Shown piece by piece: positions 8,664 to 15,847 of a DNA stretch of 64,000 bases. Below the pieces are notes generated by a model, which was given only the letters and a program-made list of their open reading frames with translations, searched no databases and had not been told where the DNA came from. Within the stretch, counting starts at the first letter, position 1. Each line of letters begins with the position of its first letter. The stretch comes from Mycolicibacterium hodleri (GTDB taxonomy: Bacteria; Actinomycetota; Actinomycetes; Mycobacteriales; Mycobacteriaceae). Both the position numbers and the translations under genes were made by a program. Location of the stretch: positions 219,003 through 283,002 of the forward strand of contig NZ_JACKTL010000053.1 in the NCBI RefSeq assembly GCF_025822245.1. Direction: 5' to 3'.

Positions 8664-9326
8664 GTGTTCCTCACAGGGTTTCCCGCCGGGATGTTGCAGT
8701 GCAACTGCTACGTGCTGGCCCCCAAGCAGGGATCCGATGCGATCGTCGTCGACCCCGGCCAGCGGGCCATGGCGCCACTGCGCAAGATCCTCGACGAGAA
8801 CCGGCTGACTCCGGCCGCCGTCCTGCTGACCCACGGCCACGTCGACCACATGTGGTCGGCGCAGAAGGTCGGCGACACCTACGGGTGCCCGGTGTTCATC
8901 CACCCCGAAGACCGCGAGATGCTCACCGACCCCATCAAGGGATTGGGGCCCAGGCTCGCGCAGCGGGCGTTGTCGACGATGTTTCGTGAACCCCGCCAGG
9001 TGGTCGAGTTGGACCGTGACGGAGACAAGATCGAGCTGGGTGGCGTCACCGTCACCGTCGACCACACGCCGGGGCACACCAGGGGGTCGGTCGTGTTTCG
9101 GGTCTGCCCGGGAACCACCGCTGAGCTGGCCTTCACCGGCGACACCCTGTTCAAGAAGTCGATCGGTCGCACCGATCTCTACGGCGGTAGTGGGCGCGAC
9201 CTGCTGACGTCGATCGTGTCAAAACTGTTGGTGCTCGACGACGACACCGTGGTACTACCGGGGCACGGTCCCAAGTCCACGATCGGCGACGAGCGTCGCA
9301 CCAACCCGTTCCTCGAAGGAATCTGA
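8664..9326 (+). CDS. Metallo-beta-lactamase-fold hydrolase (glyoxalase II-like, Rv2581c family)
   Basis: 220 residues of a metallo-beta-lactamase fold: the metal motif LLTHGHVDHMWS, then HTPGHTRGS, FTGDTLF and a final LPGHGP. These are the histidines and aspartate expected for a binuclear metal site. The family includes hydroxyacylglutathione hydrolases; a mycothiol or other thioester substrate is more likely in mycobacteria, but this is inference. I chose GTG 8664 because family members begin directly with the TGFPAG strand; GTG 8643 would add 7 residues. The hisS gene starts 8 bp downstream. Confidence 0.85.
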   Translation: MFLTGFPAGMLQCNCYVLAPKQGSDAIVVDPGQRAMAPLRKILDENRLTPAAVLLTHGHVDHMWSAQKVGDTYGCPVFIHPEDREMLTDPIKGLGPRLAQRALSTMFREPRQVVELDRDGDKIELGGVTVTVDHTPGHTRGSVVFRVCPGTTAELAFTGDTLFKKSIGRTDLYGGSGRDLLTSIVSKLLVLDDDTVVLPGHGPKSTIGDERRTNPFLEGI

Positions 9327-9334
9327 AGTGAAAC

Positions 9335-10603
9335 GTGCCGCACGTGAGTGACTTTCAGGCGCCCAAGGGCGTACCGGATTACCTCCCGCCGGAGTCGGCG
9401 CAGTTCGTGGCGGTCCGCGACGGCTTGCTCGACGCGGCCCGTCGGGCGGGTTACGGCCACGTCGAGTTGCCGATCTTCGAGGACACCGCGCTGTTCGCAC
9501 GCGGGGTCGGTGAGTCGACCGACGTGGTCAGCAAGGAGATGTACACCTTCGCCGATCGCGGTGAACGGTCGGTGACGTTGCGGCCGGAGGGCACCGCAGG
9601 CGTCATGCGCGCCGTCATCGAGCACAACCTGGACCGCGGCCAACTTCCCGTCAAGCTGCGCTACTCGGGACCCTTCTTCCGGTACGAGCGGCCGCAGGCA
9701 GGTCGGTACCGGCAACTGCAACAGGTCGGCGTCGAGGCCATCGGGGTCGACGATCCCGCTCTGGACGCCGAGGTGATCGCCGTCGCCGACGAGGGGTTCC
9801 GCTCGTTGGGCCTCGACGGGTTTCGGCTGGAGCTCACCTCACTCGGCGACGAGACGTGCCGGCCGCAGTACCGGGAGTTGTTGCAGGAGTTCCTCTTCGG
9901 TCTCGACCTCGACGAGGACACGCGCCGCCGCGCCGAGATCAACCCGCTGCGGGTACTCGACGACAAGCGTGCGCACGTGCGCGAGATGACCGCCGCGGCG
10001 CCGCTGATGCTCGACCACCTCTCCGACGTCGCCAAGCAGCACTTCGACTCGGTGCTGAGCCACCTGGACGCGCTGGGCGTGCCGTATGTGATCAACCCGC
10101 GAATGGTGCGCGGGTTGGACTACTACACCAAGACGACCTTCGAGTTCGTTCACGACGGGCTCGGCGCGCAGTCGGGCATCGGCGGCGGTGGCCGCTACGA
10201 CGGTTTGATGAAACAGCTTGGTGGGCAAGATCTCTCGGGTATCGGCTTCGGGCTTGGCGTCGACCGCACGGTGTTGGCTCTGGCGGCCGAGGGCAAGACG
10301 GTGGGGGAGACCGCGCGCGTCGAGGTGTTCTGCGTGCCGCTCGGCGACGCCGCGAAGCTGGTGCTTGCCAAGCTGGCGGGCCAACTGCGCGCGGCAGGCA
10401 TCCGCGTCGACCTCGCCTACGGGGACCGTGGGCTCAAGGGCGCGATGCGGGCGGCCGACAGGTCCGGTGCGCGGGTCGCGCTGGTGGCGGGTGACCGCGA
10501 CGTCGACGCAGGCACCGTGGGCGTCAAGGAACTTGGCACGGGGGAGCAGGTCGACGTCGGCGTCGACGCCGTCGTGGCCGAGGTGCTCTCCCGGCTGACC
10601 TGA
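9335..10603 (+). CDS. hisS: Histidyl-tRNA synthetase
   Basis: Class II aminoacyl-tRNA synthetase charging tRNA-His. Over 422 residues it shows motif 2 (FFRYERPQAGRYRQLQQVGVE), the histidine-specific loop MVRGLDYYTKTTFEF, motif 3 around GGGGRYDGL and GIGFGLGVDRTVLAL, and the C-terminal anticodon-binding domain. Length and sequence match mycobacterial HisS. Start GTG 9335 follows a GAAGGA at about 15 nt; GTG 9344 is a possible shorter start (MSDFQAPKG). It lies 8 bp after the MBL gene and 15 bp before dtd, so the three are probably co-transcribed. Confidence 0.95.
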   Translation: MPHVSDFQAPKGVPDYLPPESAQFVAVRDGLLDAARRAGYGHVELPIFEDTALFARGVGESTDVVSKEMYTFADRGERSVTLRPEGTAGVMRAVIEHNLDRGQLPVKLRYSGPFFRYERPQAGRYRQLQQVGVEAIGVDDPALDAEVIAVADEGFRSLGLDGFRLELTSLGDETCRPQYRELLQEFLFGLDLDEDTRRRAEINPLRVLDDKRAHVREMTAAAPLMLDHLSDVAKQHFDSVLSHLDALGVPYVINPRMVRGLDYYTKTTFEFVHDGLGAQSGIGGGGRYDGLMKQLGGQDLSGIGFGLGVDRTVLALAAEGKTVGETARVEVFCVPLGDAAKLVLAKLAGQLRAAGIRVDLAYGDRGLKGAMRAADRSGARVALVAGDRDVDAGTVGVKELGTGEQVDVGVDAVVAEVLSRLT

Positions 10604-10618
10604 CACCGGGGATCGAGC

Positions 10619-11050
10619 ATGCGAGTTCTGGTGCAGCGGGTGACGTCGGCCCGGGTGGTGGTGGACGGTGCCGTGGTCGGTGAGATTCGGCCCGACGGGC
10701 AAGGGTTGCTGGCGTTGGTGGGTGTCACTCACGACGACGACGCGGACGTGGCCACCCGGATGGCCGAGAAGTTGTGGCGGCTGCGCATCCTCGACGACGA
10801 ACGCTCGGCCGCCGACGTCGGGGCGCCCATCCTGGTGGTGAGTCAGTTCACGCTCTACGCCAACACCGTCAAGGGTCGGCGGCCGTCGTGGAACGCGGCC
10901 GCACCCCGAGCCGTCGCCGAACCGCTGGTGGCGGCCTTCGGCGAGGCGTTGCGCGGCCTGGGAGCCCATGTCGACACCGGCGTGTTCGGGGCCGACATGG
11001 CCGTCGAACTCGTCAACGACGGTCCCGTGACCGTGCTGCTGGAGCTCTGA
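10619..11050 (+). CDS. dtd: D-aminoacyl-tRNA deacylase
   Basis: Removes D-amino acids (and glycine from mischarged tRNA-Ala) from tRNA, a proofreading step outside the synthetases. The 143-residue protein has the DTD landmarks MRVLVQRVTSARVVVDG at the N-terminus, the active-site SQFTLYA motif and the GRRPSW segment; the Gly-Pro motif appears as NDGPVTV near the C-terminus. Usual length for the family. It follows hisS by 15 bp on the same strand, a sensible pairing with a synthetase gene. Confidence 0.92.
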   Translation: MRVLVQRVTSARVVVDGAVVGEIRPDGQGLLALVGVTHDDDADVATRMAEKLWRLRILDDERSAADVGAPILVVSQFTLYANTVKGRRPSWNAAAPRAVAEPLVAAFGEALRGLGAHVDTGVFGADMAVELVNDGPVTVLLEL

Positions 11051-11103
11051 GGTCGGACCCCGCGGCGTGTAACGCTCCGGTACCGTTCGGCGATGTGAGG
11101 ATC

Positions 11104-11532
11104 ATGCGAACAGCGACAAGCAAGATCGGGGCAGCCCTGGGAGTGGCGGCTTTGGTGGCCGCCGCAGGACTGGCCTCGCCGGCCACGTCGAACGCCGAAC
11201 CCGCAGGTCACCAGGTTCGATACACGCTGGTGTCGGCGGGTGACGCGGACTTCGACCTCTTCTACCTGGTGAATCAGCCGGCGGACAAGGCGGCGTACAA
11301 CGCCGACTCCTACGCCTACCTGAAGAAGGAAGAGGTCACCCTCGCCGCGGGGGTGCCGTGGGTGTTCGAGACGACACTGGCCGATCCGCAGTGGGCCATC
11401 CTGACGGTCAGCAGCACCACCCATGGCGGTCGCGCCGCCCCGAACCCACACTGCGACATCGCCGTGGACGGTCAGGTGTCCGTGCAGCAGGATGCACCGT
11501 ACAACTTGCAGTGCCAGCTCGGTCAGTGGTGA
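11104..11532 (+). CDS. Conserved mycobacterial secreted protein
   Basis: 142 residues with a Sec signal peptide (MRTATSKIG, hydrophobic core, predicted cleavage near SNA-EP). The mature domain has a conserved C-terminus NPHCDIAVDGQVSVQQD and ends CQLGQW; the two cysteines could form a disulphide. The CxIxVDGxVV pattern recalls the C-terminal domain of MmpS-type proteins, but this likeness is weak and no function is assigned. GTG 11095 is an alternative start: a TACCGT hexamer at 11081-11086 lies 8 nt before it. The region after its stop is a GC-rich structured gap before convergent cspA. Confidence 0.7.
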   Translation: MRTATSKIGAALGVAALVAAAGLASPATSNAEPAGHQVRYTLVSAGDADFDLFYLVNQPADKAAYNADSYAYLKKEEVTLAAGVPWVFETTLADPQWAILTVSSTTHGGRAAPNPHCDIAVDGQVSVQQDAPYNLQCQLGQW

Positions 11533-11650
11533 CCGGCGCGTAGCTTTTACTTGATTCCGTTGACGGAGTAGGGCTTTCACGTTCCCGGCCGGCGGGGGCG
11601 GCCCTTCTCCGGGCATCGGACGGCCCCACGGAACGTGGCCCAGAACGAAC

Positions 11651-11686
11651 TATGGGCTGGCAAGGTTTGCACCTTGCCAGCCCATA
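11651..11686. terminator. Strong hairpin terminator downstream of cspA
   Basis: A perfect 16-bp stem, TATGGGCTGGCAAGGT (11651-11666) with its complement at 11671-11686, closed by a 4-nt loop, 11 bp beyond the cspA stop. There is no clean U-tract, as is common for mycobacterial terminators. It separates the convergent cspA and secreted-protein genes. The rest of the 165-bp gap (11533-11697) also holds a long-range inverted pair CACGTTCC (11578-11585) / GGAACGTG (11630-11637). Confidence 0.8.
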
Positions 11687-11697
11687 GAAGGAAGTTC

Positions 11698-11901
11698 TTA
11701 GATCGCGGTAACTCCGGTGGCCTGGGGGCCCTTCGCACCTTGTCCGACATCGAACTGAACCCGCTGAGCCTCTTCCAGCGAACGGTAGCCGCCGCCTTGG
11801 ATCTCAGAGTAGTGGACGAAGACATCCGGGGAGCCGTCGTCGGGGGCGATAAAGCCGAAGCCCTTTTCGCTGTTGAACCATTTCACAGTTCCCTGTGCCA
11901 T
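11698..11901 (-). CDS. cspA: Cold-shock protein, CspA family
   Basis: 67-residue OB-fold RNA/DNA-binding protein starting MAQGTVKWFNSEKGFGFI (RNP1 KGFGFI) with RNP2 VFVHY. The family acts as a single-strand nucleic-acid chaperone; mycobacterial CspA homologues are among the most abundant transcripts. The gene is monocistronic: a strong hairpin follows it, and the 138-bp gap to the divergent radical SAM gene leaves room for the long structured 5' leader typical of csp genes. The leader is locally AT-rich (11905-11930), unlike its surroundings. The Shine-Dalgarno is weak (AGAAG about 12 nt upstream). Confidence 0.95.
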   Translation of the reverse strand: MAQGTVKWFNSEKGFGFIAPDDGSPDVFVHYSEIQGGGYRSLEEAQRVQFDVGQGAKGPQATGVTAI

Positions 11902-12004
11902 ACTCTTTTACTTCTTTCATCAGGAGCGGATGTGTCTTACACCCACTGGAAAGTCTACTGCACAAACGCTCTCTCATCTCACTAAAGAACGCGGAATTCG
12001 CAGA

Positions 12005-12033
12005 TTGACTTTGCGTCGAACGCATGTTCGAAT
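12005..12033 (+). promoter_or_regulatory. Candidate promoter of the radical SAM gene
   Basis: TTGACT (12005-12010), a 17-nt spacer, TCGAAT (12028-12033), then 6 nt to ATG 12040. The GGAGG at 12035-12039 abuts the ATG and is too close to act as a normal ribosome-binding site, so a leaderless mRNA is plausible. The SOS box lies in the spacer and on the -10. Confidence 0.45.
12016..12031. promoter_or_regulatory. Perfect LexA (SOS) box
   Basis: TCGAAC-GCAT-GTTCGA matches the mycobacterial SOS-box consensus TCGAAC-N4-GTTCGA at all 12 defined positions. It sits 9 nt before the start of the radical SAM gene, overlapping its predicted promoter, so LexA binding would block transcription. Confidence 0.85.
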
Positions 12034-12039
12034 CGGAGG

Positions 12040-13065
12040 ATGCGGTGGGACGGGCAGGGCGTCGACGTCGACGACGGGTCGTTGCCCGGTCTGCAGCGCA
12101 TCGGATTCGTCCGGTCGGTGCGAACACCGCAGTTCGAGGGCATGACCTTCCACGAAGTGCTGTGCAAGTCGGCGTTGAACAAGGTGCCCAATAGCAGCGC
12201 ACTGCCGTTCAGGTTCACGGTCAACGGCTATCGCGGGTGCAGTCATGCCTGTCGGTACTGCTTCGCCAGGCCCACCCACGAATATCTCGACTTCGACAGC
12301 GGCGACGACTTCGACACGCAGGTCGTGGTGAAGACCAACGTGGTCGAGGTGCTGCGCCGGGAGTTGGCGCGCACGTCGTGGATGCGCGAGACGGTGGCGC
12401 TCGGCACCAACACCGATCCCTACCAGCGGGCCGAGGGCCGGTACGCGTTGATGCCGGGAATCATTGGGGCGCTGGCCGATTCGGGCACGCCGTTCTCGAT
12501 CCTCACCAAGGGCACGCTGTTGCGGCGAGACCTCCCGTTGATCGTCGACGCCGCCAGGGCCGTCGACGTCAGCGTTGCGGTTTCCTTGGCCGTGGGTGAT
12601 CCGGACCTGCACGCCGACGTGGAACCCGGCACGCCGTCACCGCGCGCCCGGCTGGACTTGATCCGGGCAATCAGCGAAGCAGGCCTGAACTGTCACGTGA
12701 TGATTGCGCCCGTACTGCCGATGCTCACCGATTCGGTCGAGCACCTCGACGGATTGCTGGCGCAGGTCGCCGAGGCGGGTGCCGCCAGCGCGACGGTGTT
12801 CGGGCTGCATCTGCGCGGGTCGACGCGCGGCTGGTTCATGGGCTGGCTGGCTCGGTCGCGGCCCGAGCTGGTCGGGCGCTACCAAGAGTTGTACGGCAAG
12901 GGCGCGTACCTGCCGGCGAGTTATCGCGACGAGTTGCGCGAGCGTGCCGCACCGCTGCTCGCCACACACGGCCTGGCGGGCGACCACCGGTCGTTCCGAC
13001 TGGCGTCCACGCCGCCGCCAACGCCGCTGCCCGCCGCGGCGGACCTGCAGCCAACGCTGTTCTGA
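12040..13065 (+). CDS. Radical SAM protein, SplB/COG1533-like (Rv2578c family), SOS-controlled
   Basis: 341 residues with the [4Fe-4S]-binding CxxxCxxC motif CSHACRYC (C67, C71, C74) and downstream GTNTDPYQRAEG and MIAPVLPMLTD segments typical of COG1533, the family that includes spore photoproduct lyase relatives. The closest match I recognise is M. tuberculosis Rv2578c, one of the genes I recall as LexA-regulated, and the perfect SOS box here agrees. A DNA-lesion or nucleic-acid substrate is therefore an attractive but unproven inference. The N-terminus MRWDGQ agrees with family members, supporting ATG 12040. Divergent from cspA. Confidence 0.88.
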   Translation: MRWDGQGVDVDDGSLPGLQRIGFVRSVRTPQFEGMTFHEVLCKSALNKVPNSSALPFRFTVNGYRGCSHACRYCFARPTHEYLDFDSGDDFDTQVVVKTNVVEVLRRELARTSWMRETVALGTNTDPYQRAEGRYALMPGIIGALADSGTPFSILTKGTLLRRDLPLIVDAARAVDVSVAVSLAVGDPDLHADVEPGTPSPRARLDLIRAISEAGLNCHVMIAPVLPMLTDSVEHLDGLLAQVAEAGAASATVFGLHLRGSTRGWFMGWLARSRPELVGRYQELYGKGAYLPASYRDELRERAAPLLATHGLAGDHRSFRLASTPPPTPLPAAADLQPTLF

Positions 13066-13083
13066 CCGCGGCGGTCTCTCGCC

Positions 13084-13102
13084 AATCTCCACGTAATGTT
13101 CA
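13084..13102 (+). promoter_or_regulatory. 19-bp motif, copy 1 (upstream of small membrane-protein gene)
   Basis: AATCTCCACGTAATGTTCA. It matches the motif in front of the ECF sigma gene (13980-13998) at 17 of 19 positions, each pointing toward its own gene. Probable promoter recognised by the same factor. Confidence 0.5.
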
Positions 13103-13136
13103 AGCAATAGTGCTGTCGGACGGGCACATTGGTGAC

Positions 13137-13340
13137 ATGCCTCCTGCCGACCCCCGCCCCGGCGTTCGCTCGCGAATCGTCTCGGCCGCGCCCACCATCG
13201 GCACCGCGGTCGAAATCGTGGGCATCGCAACGTCACCCGTGATCGCGTCATACCTGGCCAACGACTTCGGGCTCGTCGCGGTCGGCGGGTACTTCGTTCT
13301 GGCGGGCCTCGTGAGTTTCGTGATCTCGCTGATCACGTGA
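13137..13340 (+). CDS. Small membrane protein of unknown function (possible transporter C-terminal remnant)
   Basis: 67 residues with two hydrophobic segments (about 23-42 and 46-66). The sequence resembles the last two helices of MFS-type transporters, so it may be a decayed remnant; on the other hand it has its own 19-bp promoter-like motif 34 bp upstream, shared with the ECF sigma gene that faces it tail to tail 25 bp away. A GTG at 13110 would add 9 residues and lies 7 nt after that motif. I do not assign a function; a sigma-dependent small membrane protein is one possibility. Confidence 0.5.
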   Translation: MPPADPRPGVRSRIVSAAPTIGTAVEIVGIATSPVIASYLANDFGLVAVGGYFVLAGLVSFVISLIT

Positions 13341-13365
13341 TCCGCTGCGGCCGGGGCCGACCCAC

Positions 13366-13953
13366 CTAGGCGACTCGTCGTGGGTCGCACCCCTCCGAAT
13401 CGTCGGCCTTGCTGAGGGCGCGGCGCAGCGCATGCCTGCTTCGGTGCATTCTGGTGAGTACCGTGTTGGTCGACACCCCGAGTAGTTCGGCGGCGTCTCT
13501 GCACCGCATGTCGCCGACGACGACGTGAAACACGGTGGCGCGCATCTCCTCCGACAGTCCGGTCAGTGCCGCCACCAGTTCCGGATCGATCTGGTCGCGC
13601 AGCACTTCCTGTTCGGCGGACGAGGTCGCGTACGGGTCGGCGACCGTCGGACGGTGGTCGACGTCGGTCATGTCGGCCACGAGCGTCTCGGGTCGGCGTT
13701 TCGCCGCGCGGCAGCTGCTGAACCACGTGTTCCTCATGATCGTGAACAACCACGCCTTGACGAACGTCTCGGGGCGAAGTTTGTCGTAGCCCTTGAATGC
13801 CCTCAGCATCGTGTCTTGGACGAGATCCTCGGCGTCCGGGGAGTTTCGGGTCAGGCCCACGGCGTATCGGTGCAATTCCGCGCGCAACGGCGCCACGTCG
13901 TCGTCGAACGATCCGGTGAGGCGGTCGGGCCGGGTGGCTGTCATGGGTTCCAT
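13366..13953 (-). CDS. ECF-subfamily RNA polymerase sigma factor
   Basis: 195 residues with sigma region 2 (NSPDAEDLVQDTMLRAFKGY ... FVKAWLFTIMRNTWFSSCR) and region 4 (LSEEMRATVFHVVVGDMRCR ... ELLGVSTNTVLTRMHRSR), joined by a short linker, as in SigE/SigH-type ECF factors. No anti-sigma gene with a zinc-binding HxxxCxxC motif is adjacent, which is unusual for this group. Two further in-frame starts (GTG 13962, ATG 13944) are possible. A 19-bp motif about 27 bp upstream is repeated before the facing small membrane-protein gene, suggesting autoregulation. Confidence 0.88.
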   Translation of the reverse strand: MEPMTATRPDRLTGSFDDDVAPLRAELHRYAVGLTRNSPDAEDLVQDTMLRAFKGYDKLRPETFVKAWLFTIMRNTWFSSCRAAKRRPETLVADMTDVDHRPTVADPYATSSAEQEVLRDQIDPELVAALTGLSEEMRATVFHVVVGDMRCRDAAELLGVSTNTVLTRMHRSRHALRRALSKADDSEGCDPRRVA

Positions 13954-13979
13954 GGTGGCCACCGGGGCACGCCCCCACG

Positions 13980-13998
13980 TGAAGATTTCGTGGAGATT
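13980..13998 (-). promoter_or_regulatory. 19-bp motif, copy 2 (upstream of ECF sigma gene)
   Basis: Read on the minus strand: AATCTCCACGAAATCTTCA, 17/19 identical to copy 1 at 13084-13102 and oriented toward the sigma gene, 26 bp from its start. The rest of the 153-bp gap to the XRE gene (stop at 14107) shows no other structure I can name. Confidence 0.5.
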
Positions 13999-14106
13999 TC
14001 CTAAAGCTCGGCGGGCTGGGCGTACAGCCGTCTGACAGCATCATGCGCCCCGGGTTGGGCTCCCATGCAACGAAATTGGGGAGCGGACCGAAGTGTCGTG
14101 CCCCGG

Positions 14107-14946
14107 TTACTCCCCGATGCTCGCGGTCAACGATCCCAGCAGACTCAGGGCGTCGGCACTTGGCGAGCCGGGTTCGGCGTTATAGACGACGAGCTCCTGG
14201 CCCGGAGCGGACCGAATGTCGAAGGCCTGCATCGTCAGCGTGATCCGGCCGATGTCTGCGTGCTGGAAGCGCTTCTGGCGCAGACTCTTTCCCCGCACGT
14301 CCTGGCCGCGCCACAGATCGGCGAACTCGGCGGACTCGGCCGACATCTGCGCCAACACCTCGCGCACCCGTGGATCGGTCGGGTGTCTGCCGTGGTTGAA
14401 CCGGAAACCGGCCACGGCGTCGGCGGCGACGTCCGCCCAGTCCACGTAGAACGACCGAGCGCGCGGGTCGCCGAACACCACCTCGAGCAGATTGTGCGAG
14501 TGCGGCCACCCGCCGAAGAGCGCGTCGGCCATCGGGTTCGTCGCCAGCACGTCGTAGGCGAGGTCGTAGATCAGTGCCGGGTTGTGCGGCCACGCCGCCA
14601 TCAGGGTGACGAGGGCGGGGTCGACCGCGTTGGAGGCAGGGGTCGCCGCCGTGACCGCAGCACCGGCGAGCCGGAACAGGTGGTCGCGGGCGTCGTCGGT
14701 CAACTGCAACGCCGTGGCGAGGCAGGAGACGACCTCGGCGGAGGGGTGGCGTTCGCGGCCCTGCTCCAGCCGGGTGTAGTAGTCCGGGCTGACGCCGGCG
14801 AGCAAGGCGACTTCCTCGCGTCGTAACCCCGGTACCCGGCGGCGCCGCCGCGAGTGGGGACCCAGGCCGACGTCGTCGGGGGTGACCTGCGCGCGGCGCG
14901 CACGCAGGAAGGCGCCGAGATCGGCTCCCTGGCGAGAATCCGGCAT
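14107..14946 (-). CDS. XRE-family regulator with MmyB-like ligand-binding domain
   Basis: 279 residues: an N-terminal helix-turn-helix (LRREEVALLAGVSPDYYTRLEQGR, about residues 40-64) followed by the MmyB/MLTR-type ligand-binding domain (WPHNPALIYDLAYDVLATNP...). Such regulators usually control a neighbouring oxidoreductase and sense a small hydrophobic ligand. It is divergent from an SDR gene, with a 23-bp dyad between them. ATG 14946 is supported by TACCGT ending exactly 6 nt upstream. A paralogue with the same architecture is encoded at 30677-31573. Confidence 0.88.
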   Translation of the reverse strand: MPDSRQGADLGAFLRARRAQVTPDDVGLGPHSRRRRRVPGLRREEVALLAGVSPDYYTRLEQGRERHPSAEVVSCLATALQLTDDARDHLFRLAGAAVTAATPASNAVDPALVTLMAAWPHNPALIYDLAYDVLATNPMADALFGGWPHSHNLLEVVFGDPRARSFYVDWADVAADAVAGFRFNHGRHPTDPRVREVLAQMSAESAEFADLWRGQDVRGKSLRQKRFQHADIGRITLTMQAFDIRSAPGQELVVYNAEPGSPSADALSLLGSLTASIGE

Positions 14947-14952
14947 GGGTTC

Positions 14953-14958
14953 ACGGTA
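14953..14958 (-). promoter_or_regulatory. -10 hexamer TACCGT, leaderless XRE gene
   Basis: TACCGT on the minus strand, 6 nt before ATG 14946. The same hexamer and spacing precede the paralogous XRE gene at 30677 and the GNAT gene at 60158. Confidence 0.55.
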
Positions 14959-14977
14959 CGGAAGGTGCGACCGCTCA

Positions 14978-15000
14978 GCCTGGGTGCGTCGCACCCAGGC
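14978..15000. promoter_or_regulatory. 23-bp dyad, probable XRE operator
   Basis: GCCTGGGTGCG (14978-14988), one central base, CGCACCCAGGC (14990-15000): perfect 11-bp arms. It lies at the -35 region of the XRE gene and 77 bp before the divergent SDR start. Confidence 0.7.
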
Positions 15001-15077
15001 AACGCGCGGCCTTCCGCACGTGCCCCGTCGTCGGCAAGGTGGTGGCCATTCAGAGAAACGACGAGGAGGAACCACCC

Positions 15078-15800
15078 ATGGCCACCACCCACCAGAAGAT
15101 CGCCTTCGTCACCGGTGCCAGCAGCGGTATCGGGCGTGCGATCACCGAACGTCTCGCCGCCGACGGCCACCACGTGATCGCCGCCGCCCGACGCACCGAC
15201 CTCCTCGACGAACTCGCCGCGGGGACCGACGGCATCGAGGCGTGTGCGCTCGACGTCACCGACGTCGAGGCGGTGCGCGCCGCCGTGAACGCCACCGTGG
15301 CGCGGCACGGCAGACTCGACGTGTTCGTCGCCAACGCGGGCGTGATGCCGCTCTCGCGCCTGGACGCCGGATTGGTGGACCAGTGGAATCACATGATCGA
15401 CGTGAACGTCCGCGGGCTGCTGCACGGGATTGCCGCGGTGTCGGGCCCGTTCGACGAGCAGGGGAGCGGCCACTTCATCACGATCGCGTCCATCGGAGCC
15501 CACGAGGTGAGTCCGACGGCGGCGGTTTACTGCGGCACCAAGTACGCGGCGTGGGCGATCACCGAGGGTCTTCGGCTGGAGTCGCCCCCGGGCATTCGCG
15601 TCACCACGGTGTCGCCGGGCGTCGTCGAATCGGAACTCGCACACACCATCACCGATCCCACTGCGCAGCAGGCCATGTCGGAGTACCGGCGACATGCCAT
15701 CCCGGCGACGGCGATCGCCGATGCCGTCGCCTTCGCGGTGTCGCAGCCGCCCGAGGTCGACGTCAACGAGATCGTGGTGCGTCCGGCGAACCAGCGTTGA
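15078..15800 (+). CDS. Short-chain dehydrogenase/reductase
   Basis: 240-residue classical SDR: cofactor motif TGASSGIGRAI, NAG in the central strand (VANAG), catalytic Tyr/Lys as YCGTK, and Ser in ASIGAHE upstream. The pattern with Arg in the second strand (AAARRTDL) suggests NADP(H). It resembles YdfG/serine-dehydrogenase-type SDRs; the substrate is unknown. A strong GAGGAGGA lies 8 nt before ATG 15078. Divergent from the XRE regulator across a 23-bp dyad, so probably its target. Confidence 0.85.
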   Translation: MATTHQKIAFVTGASSGIGRAITERLAADGHHVIAAARRTDLLDELAAGTDGIEACALDVTDVEAVRAAVNATVARHGRLDVFVANAGVMPLSRLDAGLVDQWNHMIDVNVRGLLHGIAAVSGPFDEQGSGHFITIASIGAHEVSPTAAVYCGTKYAAWAITEGLRLESPPGIRVTTVSPGVVESELAHTITDPTAQQAMSEYRRHAIPATAIADAVAFAVSQPPEVDVNEIVVRPANQR

Positions 15801-15817
15801 GCGTTGGGAGGCGGGAC

Positions 15818-15823
15818 TAGTCT
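15818..15823 (+). promoter_or_regulatory. -10 hexamer TAGTCT before a leaderless micro-ORF
   Basis: TAGTCT ends 6 nt before ATG 15830. A TTGAGC lies 15 nt upstream, a short spacer, so the -35 is doubtful. Confidence 0.45.
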
Positions 15824-15829
15824 TCGGAC

Positions 15830-15847
15830 ATGGTGATGCAACGATGA
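15830..15847 (+). CDS. Possible 5-codon leader ORF (MVMQR) coupled to the hydrolase gene
   Basis: ATG GTG ATG CAA CGA TGA. The ATG lies 6 nt after a TAGTCT -10 hexamer, the spacing of leaderless transcripts, and the TGA overlaps the hydrolase ATG as ATGA. The hydrolase frame has no usable start at the predicted transcript end, so ribosomes starting here could re-initiate on the main gene. It is inferred from spacing only; no codon-usage evidence is possible at this length. Confidence 0.4.
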   Translation: MVMQR

